From positions 1 through 13,404 of the forward strand of contig JBBROA010000109.1 in NCBI GenBank assembly GCA_038229875.1: a stretch of 13,404 nucleotides of DNA, in the 5' to 3' direction. How positions within the stretch are numbered: the first letter of the stretch is position 1; each line of letters begins with the position of its first letter. Made by a program: the position numbers and the translations under genes. Positions 1 to 7,434 of the stretch are shown here, piece by piece. This DNA is from JALYUA01 sp038229875. GTDB taxonomy: Bacteria; Acidobacteriota; Thermoanaerobaculia; UBA5066; Gp7-AA6. Under the pieces are notes generated by a model that made no database searches, was not told where the DNA came from, and worked only from the letters and a program-made list of their open reading frames with translations.

Positions 1-1408
1 GGAGCTCGTTTTCGTCCTTCGGCGCGGCGACCGTCATGTTCGGGATGCAGCGCGTGAACGCGATGTCGAAAACGCCCTGGTGCGTCTTGCCGTCGTCGCC
101 GACCAGACCGGCCCGGTCAATGCAGATGGTGACCGGGAGGTTCTGGAGCGCGACGTCGTGGATGAGCTGGTCGAACGAACGCTGGAGGAACGTCGAGTAG
201 ATGGAGACGACCGGCTTCCATCCCTCCTTCGCCATCCCCGCCGCCATGATGACCGCGTGCTCTTCCGCGATGCCGACGTCGTAGACGCGGTCGGGAAAAC
301 GTTTCTTGACCTCGGCGAGACCCGTGCCCTCGAGCATGGCGGCGCTGATGCCGACGATGGTCGGGTCCGTCTCCATCATCGTCAGGAGCGTCTTCGCGAA
401 GACCTGCGAGTACGTGTAACGCGTTCCAGCACCCGCAATGGGAGACGGGCTCCCCGGCTGATGGAACTTCAGAGGATTGTCCTCCGCCTGCTTGAACCCG
501 CGCCCCTTGTGCGTCAGCGCGTGCAGGACGACGGGAGTGCCGTCCCGCGAAATGTCACGCACGCTGCGCAGCGCCTCCTCGAGCTCCGGGAGGTTGTGCC
601 CGTCGATCGGGCCGATGTACTGGAGGCCCATCTCCTCCCAGATGACGTTCGGGAGGAAGAGACCCTCGACGGACGTCTTGATCTTCCGGGCGATCTCCCA
701 GGCTTCCTCGCCGAGAGGCAGCTTCGAGATCAGTTTCTGGCCGGTTTCGGTGAGCTTCTGGTACTTCGGGTTCAGCATCAGCCGGTTGCGCCAGTGGGTG
801 AGCCAGCCGATGTTCTCGGAGATCGACCAGCCGTTGTCGTTGAAGACCACGACGAGCCGCTTCGGCTTCTGGTGAACGATATTGTTCAGGGCCTCGTAGC
901 TCGTGCCCGAGGTGAGCGCCCCGTCGCCGACGATGGCGACGACGGTCGGCTCGGAGGGATCGTTCTGAAGCGCCGCAGAGATGCCGAGCGCAAACGAGAG
1001 CCCGGTGCCCGCGTGCCCCGCGGCCAGGGTGTCGTGCGCGCTCTCGGACGGCTCGGCGAACCCCGACAGTCCACCCGGCGTCCGGATCGTCGAAAAGGCG
1101 TCCCGCCGTCCGGTTACGAGCTTGTGGGTATAGACCTGGTTCGAGGTGTCCCACACGAGGCGGTCCTTCGGGCTGTCGAACACCCGATGCAGCGCGATCG
1201 TCAGCTCCACCACACCGAGGTTGGACGCGAGATGGCCGCCGGTCTTCGTGATGGTCTCGATGATGACCGCGCGGCATTCGCGCGCGAGCTCCGTCAATTC
1301 TTCGGCGGACAGCTTCTTGAGGTCCGAGGGTGAGTCCACCCGGTCGAGGACCCGGGGTCGTCCGGGGCGGGTGCCGGCAGGCAGGGAGAAATCGTCCGTT
1401 TTTTTCAT
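1..1408 (-). CDS. dxs: 1-deoxy-D-xylulose-5-phosphate synthase (partial, C-terminus beyond window)
   Basis: Thiamine-diphosphate enzyme that condenses pyruvate and glyceraldehyde 3-phosphate into DXP, the first step of the cytosolic MEP isoprenoid pathway. The reading frame runs without a stop from the ATG at 1408 to the window edge and gives 469 of the usual 620-640 residues. Visible landmarks are GGHLASNLG (58-66), the TPP/Mg motif GDGALTSG (161-168) with NDN (190-192), GPIDGHN (266-272), THKGRGF (299-305), the catalytic-Glu segment GIAEEHAV (379-386, E382) and DRAGLVGDDGKTHQG (431-445). The C-terminal transketolase domain is outside the window. The start adds about 20 residues before the usual N-terminus and has only a weak GAGAAAG upstream, so a shorter GTG start at residue 24 is possible. 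Two motifs differ from the textbook enzyme: WDTSNQVYTHK where WDxGHQxYPHK is usual, and GHAGTGLS where GHSSTS is usual. This is likely a divergent DXS, and it supplies precursors for the hopanoid operon nearby. Confidence 0.93.
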   Translation of the reverse strand, partial: MKKTDDFSLPAGTRPGRPRVLDRVDSPSDLKKLSAEELTELARECRAVIIETITKTGGHLASNLGVVELTIALHRVFDSPKDRLVWDTSNQVYTHKLVTGRRDAFSTIRTPGGLSGFAEPSESAHDTLAAGHAGTGLSFALGISAALQNDPSEPTVVAIVGDGALTSGTSYEALNNIVHQKPKRLVVVFNDNGWSISENIGWLTHWRNRLMLNPKYQKLTETGQKLISKLPLGEEAWEIARKIKTSVEGLFLPNVIWEEMGLQYIGPIDGHNLPELEEALRSVRDISRDGTPVVLHALTHKGRGFKQAEDNPLKFHQPGSPSPIAGAGTRYTYSQVFAKTLLTMMETDPTIVGISAAMLEGTGLAEVKKRFPDRVYDVGIAEEHAVIMAAGMAKEGWKPVVSIYSTFLQRSFDQLIHDVALQNLPVTICIDRAGLVGDDGKTHQGVFDIAFTRCIPNMTVAAPKDENEL

Positions 1409-1554
1409 TTCGCGCGCTTTCTCGAAATACGTCCGGCGGCAGCTCGAGGATGCAGGGCCCCGGTCGCGGCTCACCGCCTTCCGAACGTCCAAATATACCA
1501 ACGCCTCCCGGTACGGAACCGCACCAGGCCCCCCCGGGAACGGCGCCGTCCCCC

Positions 1555-1560
1555 TATACT
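1555..1560 (+). promoter_or_regulatory. Candidate -10 box TATACT for the ferritin-like gene
   Basis: TATACT matches the sigma-70 -10 consensus at five of six positions. It lies 21 bases before the ATG at 1582, leaving room for the ribosome binding site in between. No convincing -35 hexamer is seen 16-18 bases upstream, where the sequence is C-rich. A weak TATATT on the other strand (1492-1497) could serve dxs. Confidence 0.33.
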
Positions 1561-1570
1561 CCCCAGCCGC

Positions 1571-1575
1571 GGAGG
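1571..1575 (+). promoter_or_regulatory. Ribosome binding site GGAGG that fixes the start at 1582
   Basis: GGAGG followed by six bases and then ATG. It selects the ATG at 1582 over the longer open frame from 1330, whose first 84 codons overlap the start region of dxs and show no family resemblance. Confidence 0.75.
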
Positions 1576-1581
1576 ACGGTC

Positions 1582-2433
1582 ATGGAGCTCACAATCGGCT
1601 CGGCGGAACATCGGGCGCTCTACTGCCGGACGTTCATCGAAACCCACAAGCCTTACCGGCCGGAAGACCTCGTCTGGCCGGAGCTCGACGCCGAGGGCCT
1701 CGAACGGCTGAAGTCGCTCCCAGTCTGGAACGAAGCCGTCCGCACGGAAGCGGCAACCGCGGTGAAGGTCCAGGCCCTCGGCCGTTTCGAACGCGACCCC
1801 CTGCTGGCCGAGGCGATCTCGCTCCAGGGCTACGAGGAGGGGCGGCACGCGTCGGTGATCGCCATCCTGACCCGGCACTATCGGATCCCAACCGACCCGT
1901 TCCCGCCCCCTTCCGAGCCGGCCGACCCGACATGGACCTTCCTTCGCACGGGGTACGGCGAGTGCCTCGACTCGTTCTTCGCCTTCGGGCTTTTCGAGAT
2001 CGGGCGCCGCACGGAGCTCTTCGCCGAGGAGCTGATCGAGCTTTTCGACCAGATCATGCAGGAGGAGGCGCGACACATCCTGTTTCTCGTCAACTGGGCG
2101 GCCGACGTCCGCGCCCGGCGTCCGCTGCTCTCCCGGCCCGGCTTCGATCTCCGGCGCGCGTGGAACATCGGAGCGCAGGCGTTCGACCGGGTCCGGGGCG
2201 CCATGGCGATGAAGGGGTCCGGAAGCCAGACGGGTTTCACGATGAAAACCCACGGTCTCGTGGATCTCTCTCCGCGCTCGTTTCTCGAGCTTTGCCTGGC
2301 GGAAAACGAACGGCGGCTCGCACCGTATGACGCGCGGCTCCTCCGCCCGACGCTCACGCCCCTCGCCGTACGCACCGCGCTGCGCGTGATGCCGAGAAAG
2401 CGCTCCGGCACCGCGCTCAAGGTCCGCACTTGA
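1582..2433 (+). CDS. Ferritin-like diiron-carboxylate family protein (substrate unknown)
   Basis: Predicted 283-residue, mainly helical soluble protein. It carries two copies of the helix pair that builds a diiron site: Glu near residue 56 with E86-x-x-H89 (in YEEGRH), then E139 with E162-x-x-H165 (in QEEARH). This E...ExxH...E...ExxH arrangement is the signature of the ferritin-like superfamily (ferritin, rubrerythrin, AurF-type oxygenases). The body is longer than ferritin, with an Arg-rich C-terminal extension after about residue 175. No signal peptide or membrane segment is visible. It is divergent from dxs (173 bases between starts), with TATACT and GGAGG ahead of the ATG. Its place between dxs and the hopanoid operon makes a role in isoprenoid or lipid oxidation conceivable, but that is inference from location only. 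Oxygenase, oxidase or stress-related diiron activity are all open. Confidence 0.7.
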   Translation: MELTIGSAEHRALYCRTFIETHKPYRPEDLVWPELDAEGLERLKSLPVWNEAVRTEAATAVKVQALGRFERDPLLAEAISLQGYEEGRHASVIAILTRHYRIPTDPFPPPSEPADPTWTFLRTGYGECLDSFFAFGLFEIGRRTELFAEELIELFDQIMQEEARHILFLVNWAADVRARRPLLSRPGFDLRRAWNIGAQAFDRVRGAMAMKGSGSQTGFTMKTHGLVDLSPRSFLELCLAENERRLAPYDARLLRPTLTPLAVRTALRVMPRKRSGTALKVRT

Positions 2434-2484
2434 GACCAGTCGGCGCGAACCTCCGGCCGGGCCCGGCGCGCTACGCTTAACGCT

Positions 2485-2490
2485 TAAGCT
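2485..2490 (+). promoter_or_regulatory. Candidate -10 box TAAGCT ahead of the TTG start
   Basis: TAAGCT fits the TANNNT pattern and lies 11 bases before the TTG at 2502. A transcript starting about seven bases downstream would have a leader of only a few bases, which would explain the absence of a Shine-Dalgarno sequence. The same hexamer precedes the selenoprotein gene. Confidence 0.28.
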
Positions 2491-2501
2491 CGACTCCCCA
2501 C

Positions 2502-3665
2502 TTGCCGATCGACCTCGTCAGCGCGTGCGTCTTCTGCGCGGGGCTCCTTCTCGGAGTCGACGCCCCGCCCCTGCCGGGGTTCGGCGCGGACATCGGGTTC
2601 TCGTACGGGACCGCCGCCCGCCGCGCCGATCCGGCGCCGGGCCGGCACGACGTCTCTGACGTCACTCCGAAGTTCGTCTTCGTCGGCGCGGGCGGGGCGC
2701 GTCCGCCGGGGGAGGATCTCGGCGCCGGCACCCCCGCGGCGGAATGGAACATCCGGGTCGCTCTTGCGCCGTCGCACGACGAGCAGACGGTGACCCCCTA
2801 TGCGACCGAGAACGTCGTGACGACGGGCACGGGCCGCTACGAGAACTTCTCCCTGCAGGTGCGGCTGCCCGTTGGCGCGCGGGACTCGATCGAAGCGGGC
2901 GCTATCCGCAAGACGCACAAGGCGACCGATCTCGTGCACCTCGGCGGCGAGCGGTTCGTGCTCGGCGAGGAGCGAACCCTCTCGGCCGAGCGCATCGATC
3001 TCGGCCTCGGCTGGCGGCACCGCTGGCGGGGCGTCGAAGCCGCCGTGTCAGCCCGCTACGCGAAGCCTTCCGGGAGCACCGGCACCTCGGCGACGTTCCG
3101 CATCGCGGGCAGCCCGCTCTACGGCGCGGGCATCGAGGTGCGGGCGCGCCGCGGCCCCTGGGCGGCCTGGGCGGGCGCAGAGAAGGTGTCGGGCTCCCTG
3201 ACCGTGCACGAGGAGAGCGCGCCGGACTTCCGGTCGCACGACAGCACCCCGTCCGCATCGCTCGAGGCGTACCGCCTGGGCATCTCGTGGAGCCGCCGCC
3301 GCACCGAGGCGCTCGCGTCGGCGACGTGGGACCGGGCGCATCTGCCCTTCGTCTCGCTCGCGCCGCTCGGGGTCGAGACCATCGCCTTCGAAGAGGGGTT
3401 CTCCTCCGATTCCCGCGCCCGGCAGGTATTCGCGGACGTGACGGTGCGGCAGGCGATCGCCCGCGCCGTGCGGCTGCGCGCGTCCCTTCGCCTCGGTTAC
3501 GGCAAGGAGACGGTGACGTTTCGAGATCCGGACGGCGTGCGCGCGCCGGGCCGGATCGAAGTCACTCGGACGGGCGTTTTCGGCGCGGGGCTGTCCCGCG
3601 CGCTCGGGTCCCCGGAAGCCACGCTCTTCCTCGGAGCGGATTTCCAGGTGGATCTGCACAGGTAA
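2502..3665 (+). CDS. Probable exported beta-strand-rich (outer-membrane barrel-like) protein
   Basis: Not assigned to a named family. The 387-residue product begins with a short hydrophobic stretch (about residues 4-20, VSACVFCAGLLLG then VDA) that could be a signal peptide, though it lacks the usual N-terminal positive charges. The rest reads as repeated amphipathic beta strands of about 10-12 residues separated by charged turns, for example FSLQVRLPVG, IDLGLGWRHRWRGVEAAVSARY, YRLGISWSRRR, VRLRASLRLGYGKETVTF and a final LFLGADFQVDL. That pattern suits an outer-membrane beta-barrel, but the C-terminus ends in HR and not in an aromatic residue. The start must be the TTG at 2502, because an in-frame TAA lies at 2478-2480 and no ATG or GTG intervenes; no Shine-Dalgarno is seen. 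Its stop is three bases from the converging end of the squalene synthase gene. Codon usage matches its neighbours, which supports it being real. Confidence 0.52.
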   Translation: MPIDLVSACVFCAGLLLGVDAPPLPGFGADIGFSYGTAARRADPAPGRHDVSDVTPKFVFVGAGGARPPGEDLGAGTPAAEWNIRVALAPSHDEQTVTPYATENVVTTGTGRYENFSLQVRLPVGARDSIEAGAIRKTHKATDLVHLGGERFVLGEERTLSAERIDLGLGWRHRWRGVEAAVSARYAKPSGSTGTSATFRIAGSPLYGAGIEVRARRGPWAAWAGAEKVSGSLTVHEESAPDFRSHDSTPSASLEAYRLGISWSRRRTEALASATWDRAHLPFVSLAPLGVETIAFEEGFSSDSRARQVFADVTVRQAIARAVRLRASLRLGYGKETVTFRDPDGVRAPGRIEVTRTGVFGAGLSRALGSPEATLFLGADFQVDLHR

Positions 3666-3668
3666 CAG

Positions 3669-4598
3669 TCACCCGCCTCTCTGCGCGACGGGTCTCCCGG
3701 CCAGGAGCTTCGCCTCGAGCTTCGCGACTATGGCCGTGACCTCGAGGCGGGTTAACTTCGCGCCCGCGCCTGCGCTTTCGACCCGTTCGAGCGTCGCCCA
3801 GGCGAGCTCGACGGGGAGCGCGGTGAACGCGAGGATCCCCCTCGGCGCGCCCACGGACTGGAGGGTCTGGATGTACTCCGAGGCGGTCTCGAGGTCCCTG
3901 CGCGCGAGGGAAAAGACGTGGGAGCGCGGCACGTCCCGCGGCAGGTAGCTGCGCCCCTCCGCCGCGTCGGCATCTGAGTCCTTCAGGATATTCACGAGCT
4001 GCAGTGCCTCGCCAAACGCGCGCGCCCGGGCACGCAAGGCGGGCGCCGCGGCTTCGAGCGCGGGGCGGTTCAGGAGAAAGAGCTCGGTGAGCATCTCGCC
4101 GACGATCCCGGCGACCGCGTAGCAGTAATTCTCGAGGTCCGAAAGGCCGGACAGCGAGAGACGCCCTCTCTCGTCGCTCCGCCGGACGAACGACGCCATG
4201 CCCTCGGCCGAGCGCAGCACGTGATCGCGGATCGGCGCGCGCGCGTCGGCGTCAAGCGACAGGAAATCTTCCAGCACGGCGGGGATCTCGGAGATCAGGT
4301 CGAGGTAACCCTCGTGCGACGACGGCCTCGCCGCCGCCCACCTTTCAGAGAGCCTCCGCGCCTCGGGAACCGTGGGTTGCCGCAGCAGCTCGCCGAATCG
4401 CGCGAGCGCCTCGGCTCGAGCGGCGGCCGGCCATCCGGCGGCGTCTTCGAAGGTATCCGCGATCCGGAAAAGCAGATACGCGACCGTGACTTCCCGGCGA
4501 GTCGGCTCGGGCAGCCGCGGGATCGACAGCGCGAAGGTTCGGCTGGTCTCGACGAGCAGCCGATCCAGCTTTTCCGCGGCCGCGCGCTGATCCGCCAT
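3669..4598 (-). CDS. Squalene/phytoene synthase family protein, eukaryote-like squalene synthase type
   Basis: Probable head-to-head condensation of two farnesyl diphosphates to presqualene diphosphate and, if it has the reductase activity of the eukaryotic enzyme, on to squalene. The product is 309 residues. Family motifs are SRTFALSIP (19-27), the first Asp-rich motif DTFED (48-52), YCYAVAGIVGEMLTELF (158-174) and the second motif around NILKDSDADAAEGRSYLP (203-220). DTxED and YCxxVAGxVG resemble eukaryotic squalene synthase more than HpnC or HpnD, but the C-terminal membrane anchor of the eukaryotic enzyme is missing. The ATG at 4598 is chosen because GGAGG lies three bases upstream and the family N-terminus starts there; the frame is open to 4700, but that part overlaps hpnG. 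It is last in the hopanoid operon, 10 bases after hpnG. Phytoene or dehydrosqualene as product cannot be excluded. Confidence 0.85.
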   Translation of the reverse strand: MADQRAAAEKLDRLLVETSRTFALSIPRLPEPTRREVTVAYLLFRIADTFEDAAGWPAAARAEALARFGELLRQPTVPEARRLSERWAAARPSSHEGYLDLISEIPAVLEDFLSLDADARAPIRDHVLRSAEGMASFVRRSDERGRLSLSGLSDLENYCYAVAGIVGEMLTELFLLNRPALEAAAPALRARARAFGEALQLVNILKDSDADAAEGRSYLPRDVPRSHVFSLARRDLETASEYIQTLQSVGAPRGILAFTALPVELAWATLERVESAGAGAKLTRLEVTAIVAKLEAKLLAGRPVAQRGG

Positions 4599-4601
4599 CT
4601 T

Positions 4602-4606
4602 CCTCC
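4602..4606 (-). promoter_or_regulatory. Ribosome binding site GGAGG for the squalene synthase gene
   Basis: GGAGGAAG immediately precedes the ATG at 4598, placing GGAGG three bases from the start. It lies just upstream of the hpnG stop codon boundary and argues for the shorter squalene synthase start. Confidence 0.6.
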
Positions 4607-4608
4607 GG

Positions 4609-5388
4609 CTAGAAGCCCGCCGCGGCGAAGCGGTCGAGAAATTCCGCCAGGGCCGCCGCACAGGAACGGACTCGTCCCCGCAGCGCGAGGAGCTTACCAA
4701 TGGAGCCGGGATGCCGGAGCATCCGCCGGGCGACGCGGCCCCGGTCGAGAGACCCGTCAGGGGCGATCGAGCTCGCGACGAGCTCCGGAATCCCCTCGGC
4801 CGCCGTATCGGATACGACGCGGACGAGAAGGTAGGGCGCGCCGCGACCGTCCGCCGCGCCCGCCCGCGCCCACGCCGCCGATTCCATGTCGAGAACGTCG
4901 AATTGAGGGGAGGTGCCGCCGCGCAGAGCCGCCTTTTCCGCGGGCGTCGACGCGATCCGGCCTACGGTGAGAAATTGCACGGGATCCGTTCCCCCGGCGC
5001 AGGCGGCGGCGCGGGCGGCCCACGCGGGGTCGGGGCCGGGAGTCACCGTTCCTCGATCGTCGCTGACGGCGCCGGCGACCAGGATCTGTCCCGCAGAGAG
5101 CTCCGGCGCGAGCGACCCGGCGAGTCCGGCGCCGATCCAGCGGAAAGGACCGGCGGCGCGCATCGCGCGGAGCGCGCCCGCCGCGGAGTTCTTCGGGCCG
5201 ACGCCCGTCTCGATCAGCAGCACCGGCCGGTCCGACAGCCGCCCGCTCCAGGTCCGGCGGGCGTCCGCGACGCGCGCGGAATCCCGCATCCGACCGAGCA
5301 GAGCCGCCGTCTCTTCCGGCAGCGCCGTCAGGATCAGGGTGGAAAGGGAGGAAAGGGCGGATTCGCGCCCCGCCTCAGGCGCGGACAT
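4609..5388 (-). CDS. hpnG: Hopanoid-associated nucleoside phosphorylase HpnG
   Basis: Family member of the 5'-methylthioadenosine/S-adenosylhomocysteine nucleosidase-purine phosphorylase fold. HpnG cleaves adenine from adenosylhopane, leaving (phospho)ribosylhopane on the way to bacteriohopanetetrol. The 259-residue product shows the phosphorylase start LILTALPEET (18-27), TGVGPKNS (61-68), GAGLAGSLAPELSAG (86-100), the ribose-binding MES motif in VLDMESAAWARAG (165-177, E169) and the base-binding Asp in VVSDTA (191-196, D194). The ATG at 5388 overlaps the end of hpnA by 14 bases, typical of translational coupling; the frame remains open to 5418. Assignment rests on the motifs together with the flanking hpnA, hpnH and shc; by sequence alone it could be called a generic nucleosidase. 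Confidence 0.86.
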   Translation of the reverse strand: MSAPEAGRESALSSLSTLILTALPEETAALLGRMRDSARVADARRTWSGRLSDRPVLLIETGVGPKNSAAGALRAMRAAGPFRWIGAGLAGSLAPELSAGQILVAGAVSDDRGTVTPGPDPAWAARAAACAGGTDPVQFLTVGRIASTPAEKAALRGGTSPQFDVLDMESAAWARAGAADGRGAPYLLVRVVSDTAAEGIPELVASSIAPDGSLDRGRVARRMLRHPGSIGKLLALRGRVRSCAAALAEFLDRFAAAGF

Positions 5389-6361
5389 ACCCGTTGTCCC
5401 GGAACCACGCGACCGCACGGGCCAGGGCCGCGAAGACGTCGCTCTGCGGAAGGCCGAGCTCCGTGACCGCGCGGGACGAATCGAAGAACATCGCGTGCCG
5501 CGACATGCGGACGCCCTCGAGCGGAATCGACGGGTCTCTCCCCCGGACGCGCGACACCGCCAGGTCTACGGCCGCCGCCGCCATCGGGACCCAGTGCGGA
5601 AGCTTCCACCGCGGCGACGGGATCCCCGTTATCGTCGAGAGCGCGTCGAAGATCTCCTTCAGCGTCATGTTGCGATTGCCGAGAATGTAACGCTCCCCGG
5701 GACGGCCGCGCTCCGCCGCCAGAAGGTGCCCCTGCGCGACGTCCCGCACGTCGATCAGGTTCAGCCCGGTGTCGACGTACGCCGGCATCCGGCGGTTGAC
5801 GAAATCGAGAATCATCTTGCCGGTGGGCGTCGGCTTGATGTCCCGCTCCCCGACGGGTGTCGAGGGATTGACGATGACGACGGGGAGCCCCCGGGCGGCC
5901 CACTCGAGCGCGACGCGCTCCCCCTGGTGCTTGCTCTTCTTGTAGGCGCCGATCAGGCTGTCGAGCGCTAGAGGAGTTCGCTCGTCGGCCGGAGATCCGT
6001 CGGACGTGCGCCCGAGTGCGCCGACCGAGCTCGTGTGGACGACCCGCTCGACGGCCGAATCCGCCGCCGCGCGCATCAGGTTGTCGGTGCCGGCGACGTT
6101 CGAGGCGAAGATCGACTCCGGATCTCGAGTCCCGAGTCGGTAATCCGCCGCGCAGTGGTACACGACGCGGCAACCCCGGACCGCCTCCCTCAGCGCAGGA
6201 GGGTCCGTGAGATCCCCGACGGCGATCTCGACGTCGAGGCCGTCGAGATTCGCCCGACGGCTGCCGGGACGCACGAAACAGCGGACGGCGATTCCGCGCG
6301 CCGTCAAAGCGCGGACGATGTGAGAGCCGACAAAACCGGTTCCACCGGTGACGAGGTCCAT
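5375..6361 (-). CDS. hpnA: Hopanoid-associated NAD-dependent epimerase/dehydratase-like protein HpnA
   Basis: Extended short-chain dehydrogenase/reductase of 328 residues. It has the Rossmann nucleotide-binding motif TGGTGFVG (5-12, GxxGxxG), the GDLTDP acidic loop (49-54), the catalytic serine region HTSSVGALG (109-117) and the YxxxK pair in AYKKSK (Y140, K144), followed by IVNPSTPVGERD. HpnA is found in most hopanoid clusters and is usually placed in side-chain tailoring; its exact reaction is less certain than those of its neighbours. The start is taken at the ATG of 6361 because MDLVTGGTGF puts the first beta strand directly at the N-terminus, as in homologues. An in-frame GTG at 6397 would add 12 residues and reduce the gap to hpnH from 71 to 35 bases; neither start has a clear Shine-Dalgarno. 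The 3' end overlaps hpnG. Confidence 0.9.
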   Translation of the reverse strand: MDLVTGGTGFVGSHIVRALTARGIAVRCFVRPGSRRANLDGLDVEIAVGDLTDPPALREAVRGCRVVYHCAADYRLGTRDPESIFASNVAGTDNLMRAAADSAVERVVHTSSVGALGRTSDGSPADERTPLALDSLIGAYKKSKHQGERVALEWAARGLPVVIVNPSTPVGERDIKPTPTGKMILDFVNRRMPAYVDTGLNLIDVRDVAQGHLLAAERGRPGERYILGNRNMTLKEIFDALSTITGIPSPRWKLPHWVPMAAAAVDLAVSRVRGRDPSIPLEGVRMSRHAMFFDSSRAVTELGLPQSDVFAALARAVAWFRDNGYVRA

Positions 6362-6432
6362 GACGTTTTCGGGGCCGTCCGTTTCCGCCGTCTTCACTCA
6401 GACCGCGGGCGGCGGGCGGCAGGACGCCGCCT

Positions 6433-7434
6433 CTACCCGAGCAGGTTCCAGGCGGCCAGCCGGAACATGTCCCCGGGCTTCTTCGGAAGCTCCCTCACGA
6501 CGGAGGCTTCGAATCCGGAGTGCATCGCGCAGTTCTGGCAGAGGCTGTCCTTGCGGGACTCCCAGTAGTCCCAGTCCGTCCCGTTCCAGAACTCCTCCCA
6601 CTCTTCGGAGTACGTTTTTCCGATCAGGTAGCAGGGACCCTTCCAGCCCCGGGGTGTGTACGTCACCGTGCTCCAGGGAGAGCAGTTGTACTCGCGGAGT
6701 CCGGCAGCGAATTCGAGAAACATGGGGGTCGAGGTGAGCCGGTACTTCTTCGAGATGGCGAGAACGCGTTTGAACTTGGTCTGGATCTCCGTCCGCGTCA
6801 GAAAGATGTCGCGCGTCACCGACTCGTACTGATATCCGGGCGACACGAGCATCCCCTCGACGCCCAGGGACGTCAGGAGCTGGCAGAGCTCCTCGACCTC
6901 TTCGACGTTCGTCTCCTTGAAGATCGTCATGTTGGCCATCATGTGGTGGCCGAGCTTCTTACCTTCCTGAATCATCTCGATCGCCTTGTCGAAGACGCCC
7001 TCGCGCGCGCACACGCGGTCGTGCGTCTCGCGCATCCCGTCCAGGTGGACGTTGATGACCAGCCGCTTGTCCGGCGGGATCACCCCGTAGACCTTCTGGT
7101 CGAGCAGCAGTCCGTTCGTGCAGAGGTAGATGTGACGCTTGCGGCGGATGATTTCGGCGACGAGCTCCGGAAGCTCCGGGTAAATCGTCGGCTCGCCCCC
7201 GCAGAGGGAGACGATCGGCGCCGCCGAGGTGTCGACCGCCTTCAGGCACTGCTCGAGCGACAGCCGGTCCGCGAGCTTGCCCGTGTGGCGTTCGACCGCG
7301 CAGCCGATGCACGCGAGGTTGCACGTGTAGAGCGGCTCCAGCATCAGCACGAAGGGAAAGCGCTTGCGGCCCTGGATGGCGGCGCGCGCCTGGTTTGCGA
7401 TCGTGCCGGCGGCCAGGTGAAGGGGGAACCTCAT
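6433..7434 (-). CDS. hpnH: Radical SAM adenosylhopane synthase HpnH
   Basis: Uses S-adenosylmethionine and a 4Fe-4S cluster to attach the 5'-deoxyadenosyl group to diploptene, forming adenosylhopane, the first step of C35 hopanoid side-chain synthesis. The 333-residue product carries the cluster motif CNLACIGC (C38, C42, C45; CxxxCxxC), the SAM-contacting GGEP (79-82) and the family's INVHLDGMRETHD segment. Further cysteines appear near the C-terminus in YNCSPW, GPCYLIG and CQNCAMHSG, as in other HpnH proteins. The length is normal for the family. The ATG at 7434 overlaps the shc stop codon in an ATGA junction (7431-7434), so the two proteins are very likely translationally coupled. Confidence 0.97.
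   Translation of the reverse strand: MRFPLHLAAGTIANQARAAIQGRKRFPFVLMLEPLYTCNLACIGCAVERHTGKLADRLSLEQCLKAVDTSAAPIVSLCGGEPTIYPELPELVAEIIRRKRHIYLCTNGLLLDQKVYGVIPPDKRLVINVHLDGMRETHDRVCAREGVFDKAIEMIQEGKKLGHHMMANMTIFKETNVEEVEELCQLLTSLGVEGMLVSPGYQYESVTRDIFLTRTEIQTKFKRVLAISKKYRLTSTPMFLEFAAGLREYNCSPWSTVTYTPRGWKGPCYLIGKTYSEEWEEFWNGTDWDYWESRKDSLCQNCAMHSGFEASVVRELPKKPGDMFRLAAWNLLG

Noticed and set aside
80..1333. Long plus-strand open frame over the dxs region, with smaller ones at 477-875 and 555-1277
   Set aside because: Low-complexity Arg/Asp/Leu-rich product with no family resemblance, antisense to a clear DXS reading frame; a GC-rich shadow.
2456..2467. Perfect 12-base palindrome GCCGGGCCCGGC
   Set aside because: No loop and no T-tract for a terminator, and such palindromes are expected by chance in DNA this rich in G and C; no sign of an operator function.
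3669..4598. Naming the synthase hpnC or hpnD from its operon position
   Set aside because: Its DTxED and YCxxVAGxVG motifs fit eukaryote-like squalene synthase better, so no hpnC or hpnD symbol is given.
4599..4700. Extended N-terminus of the squalene synthase from 4700
   Set aside because: The extra 34 codons overlap hpnG, are Arg/Ser-rich and unlike the family; GGAGG supports the ATG at 4598.
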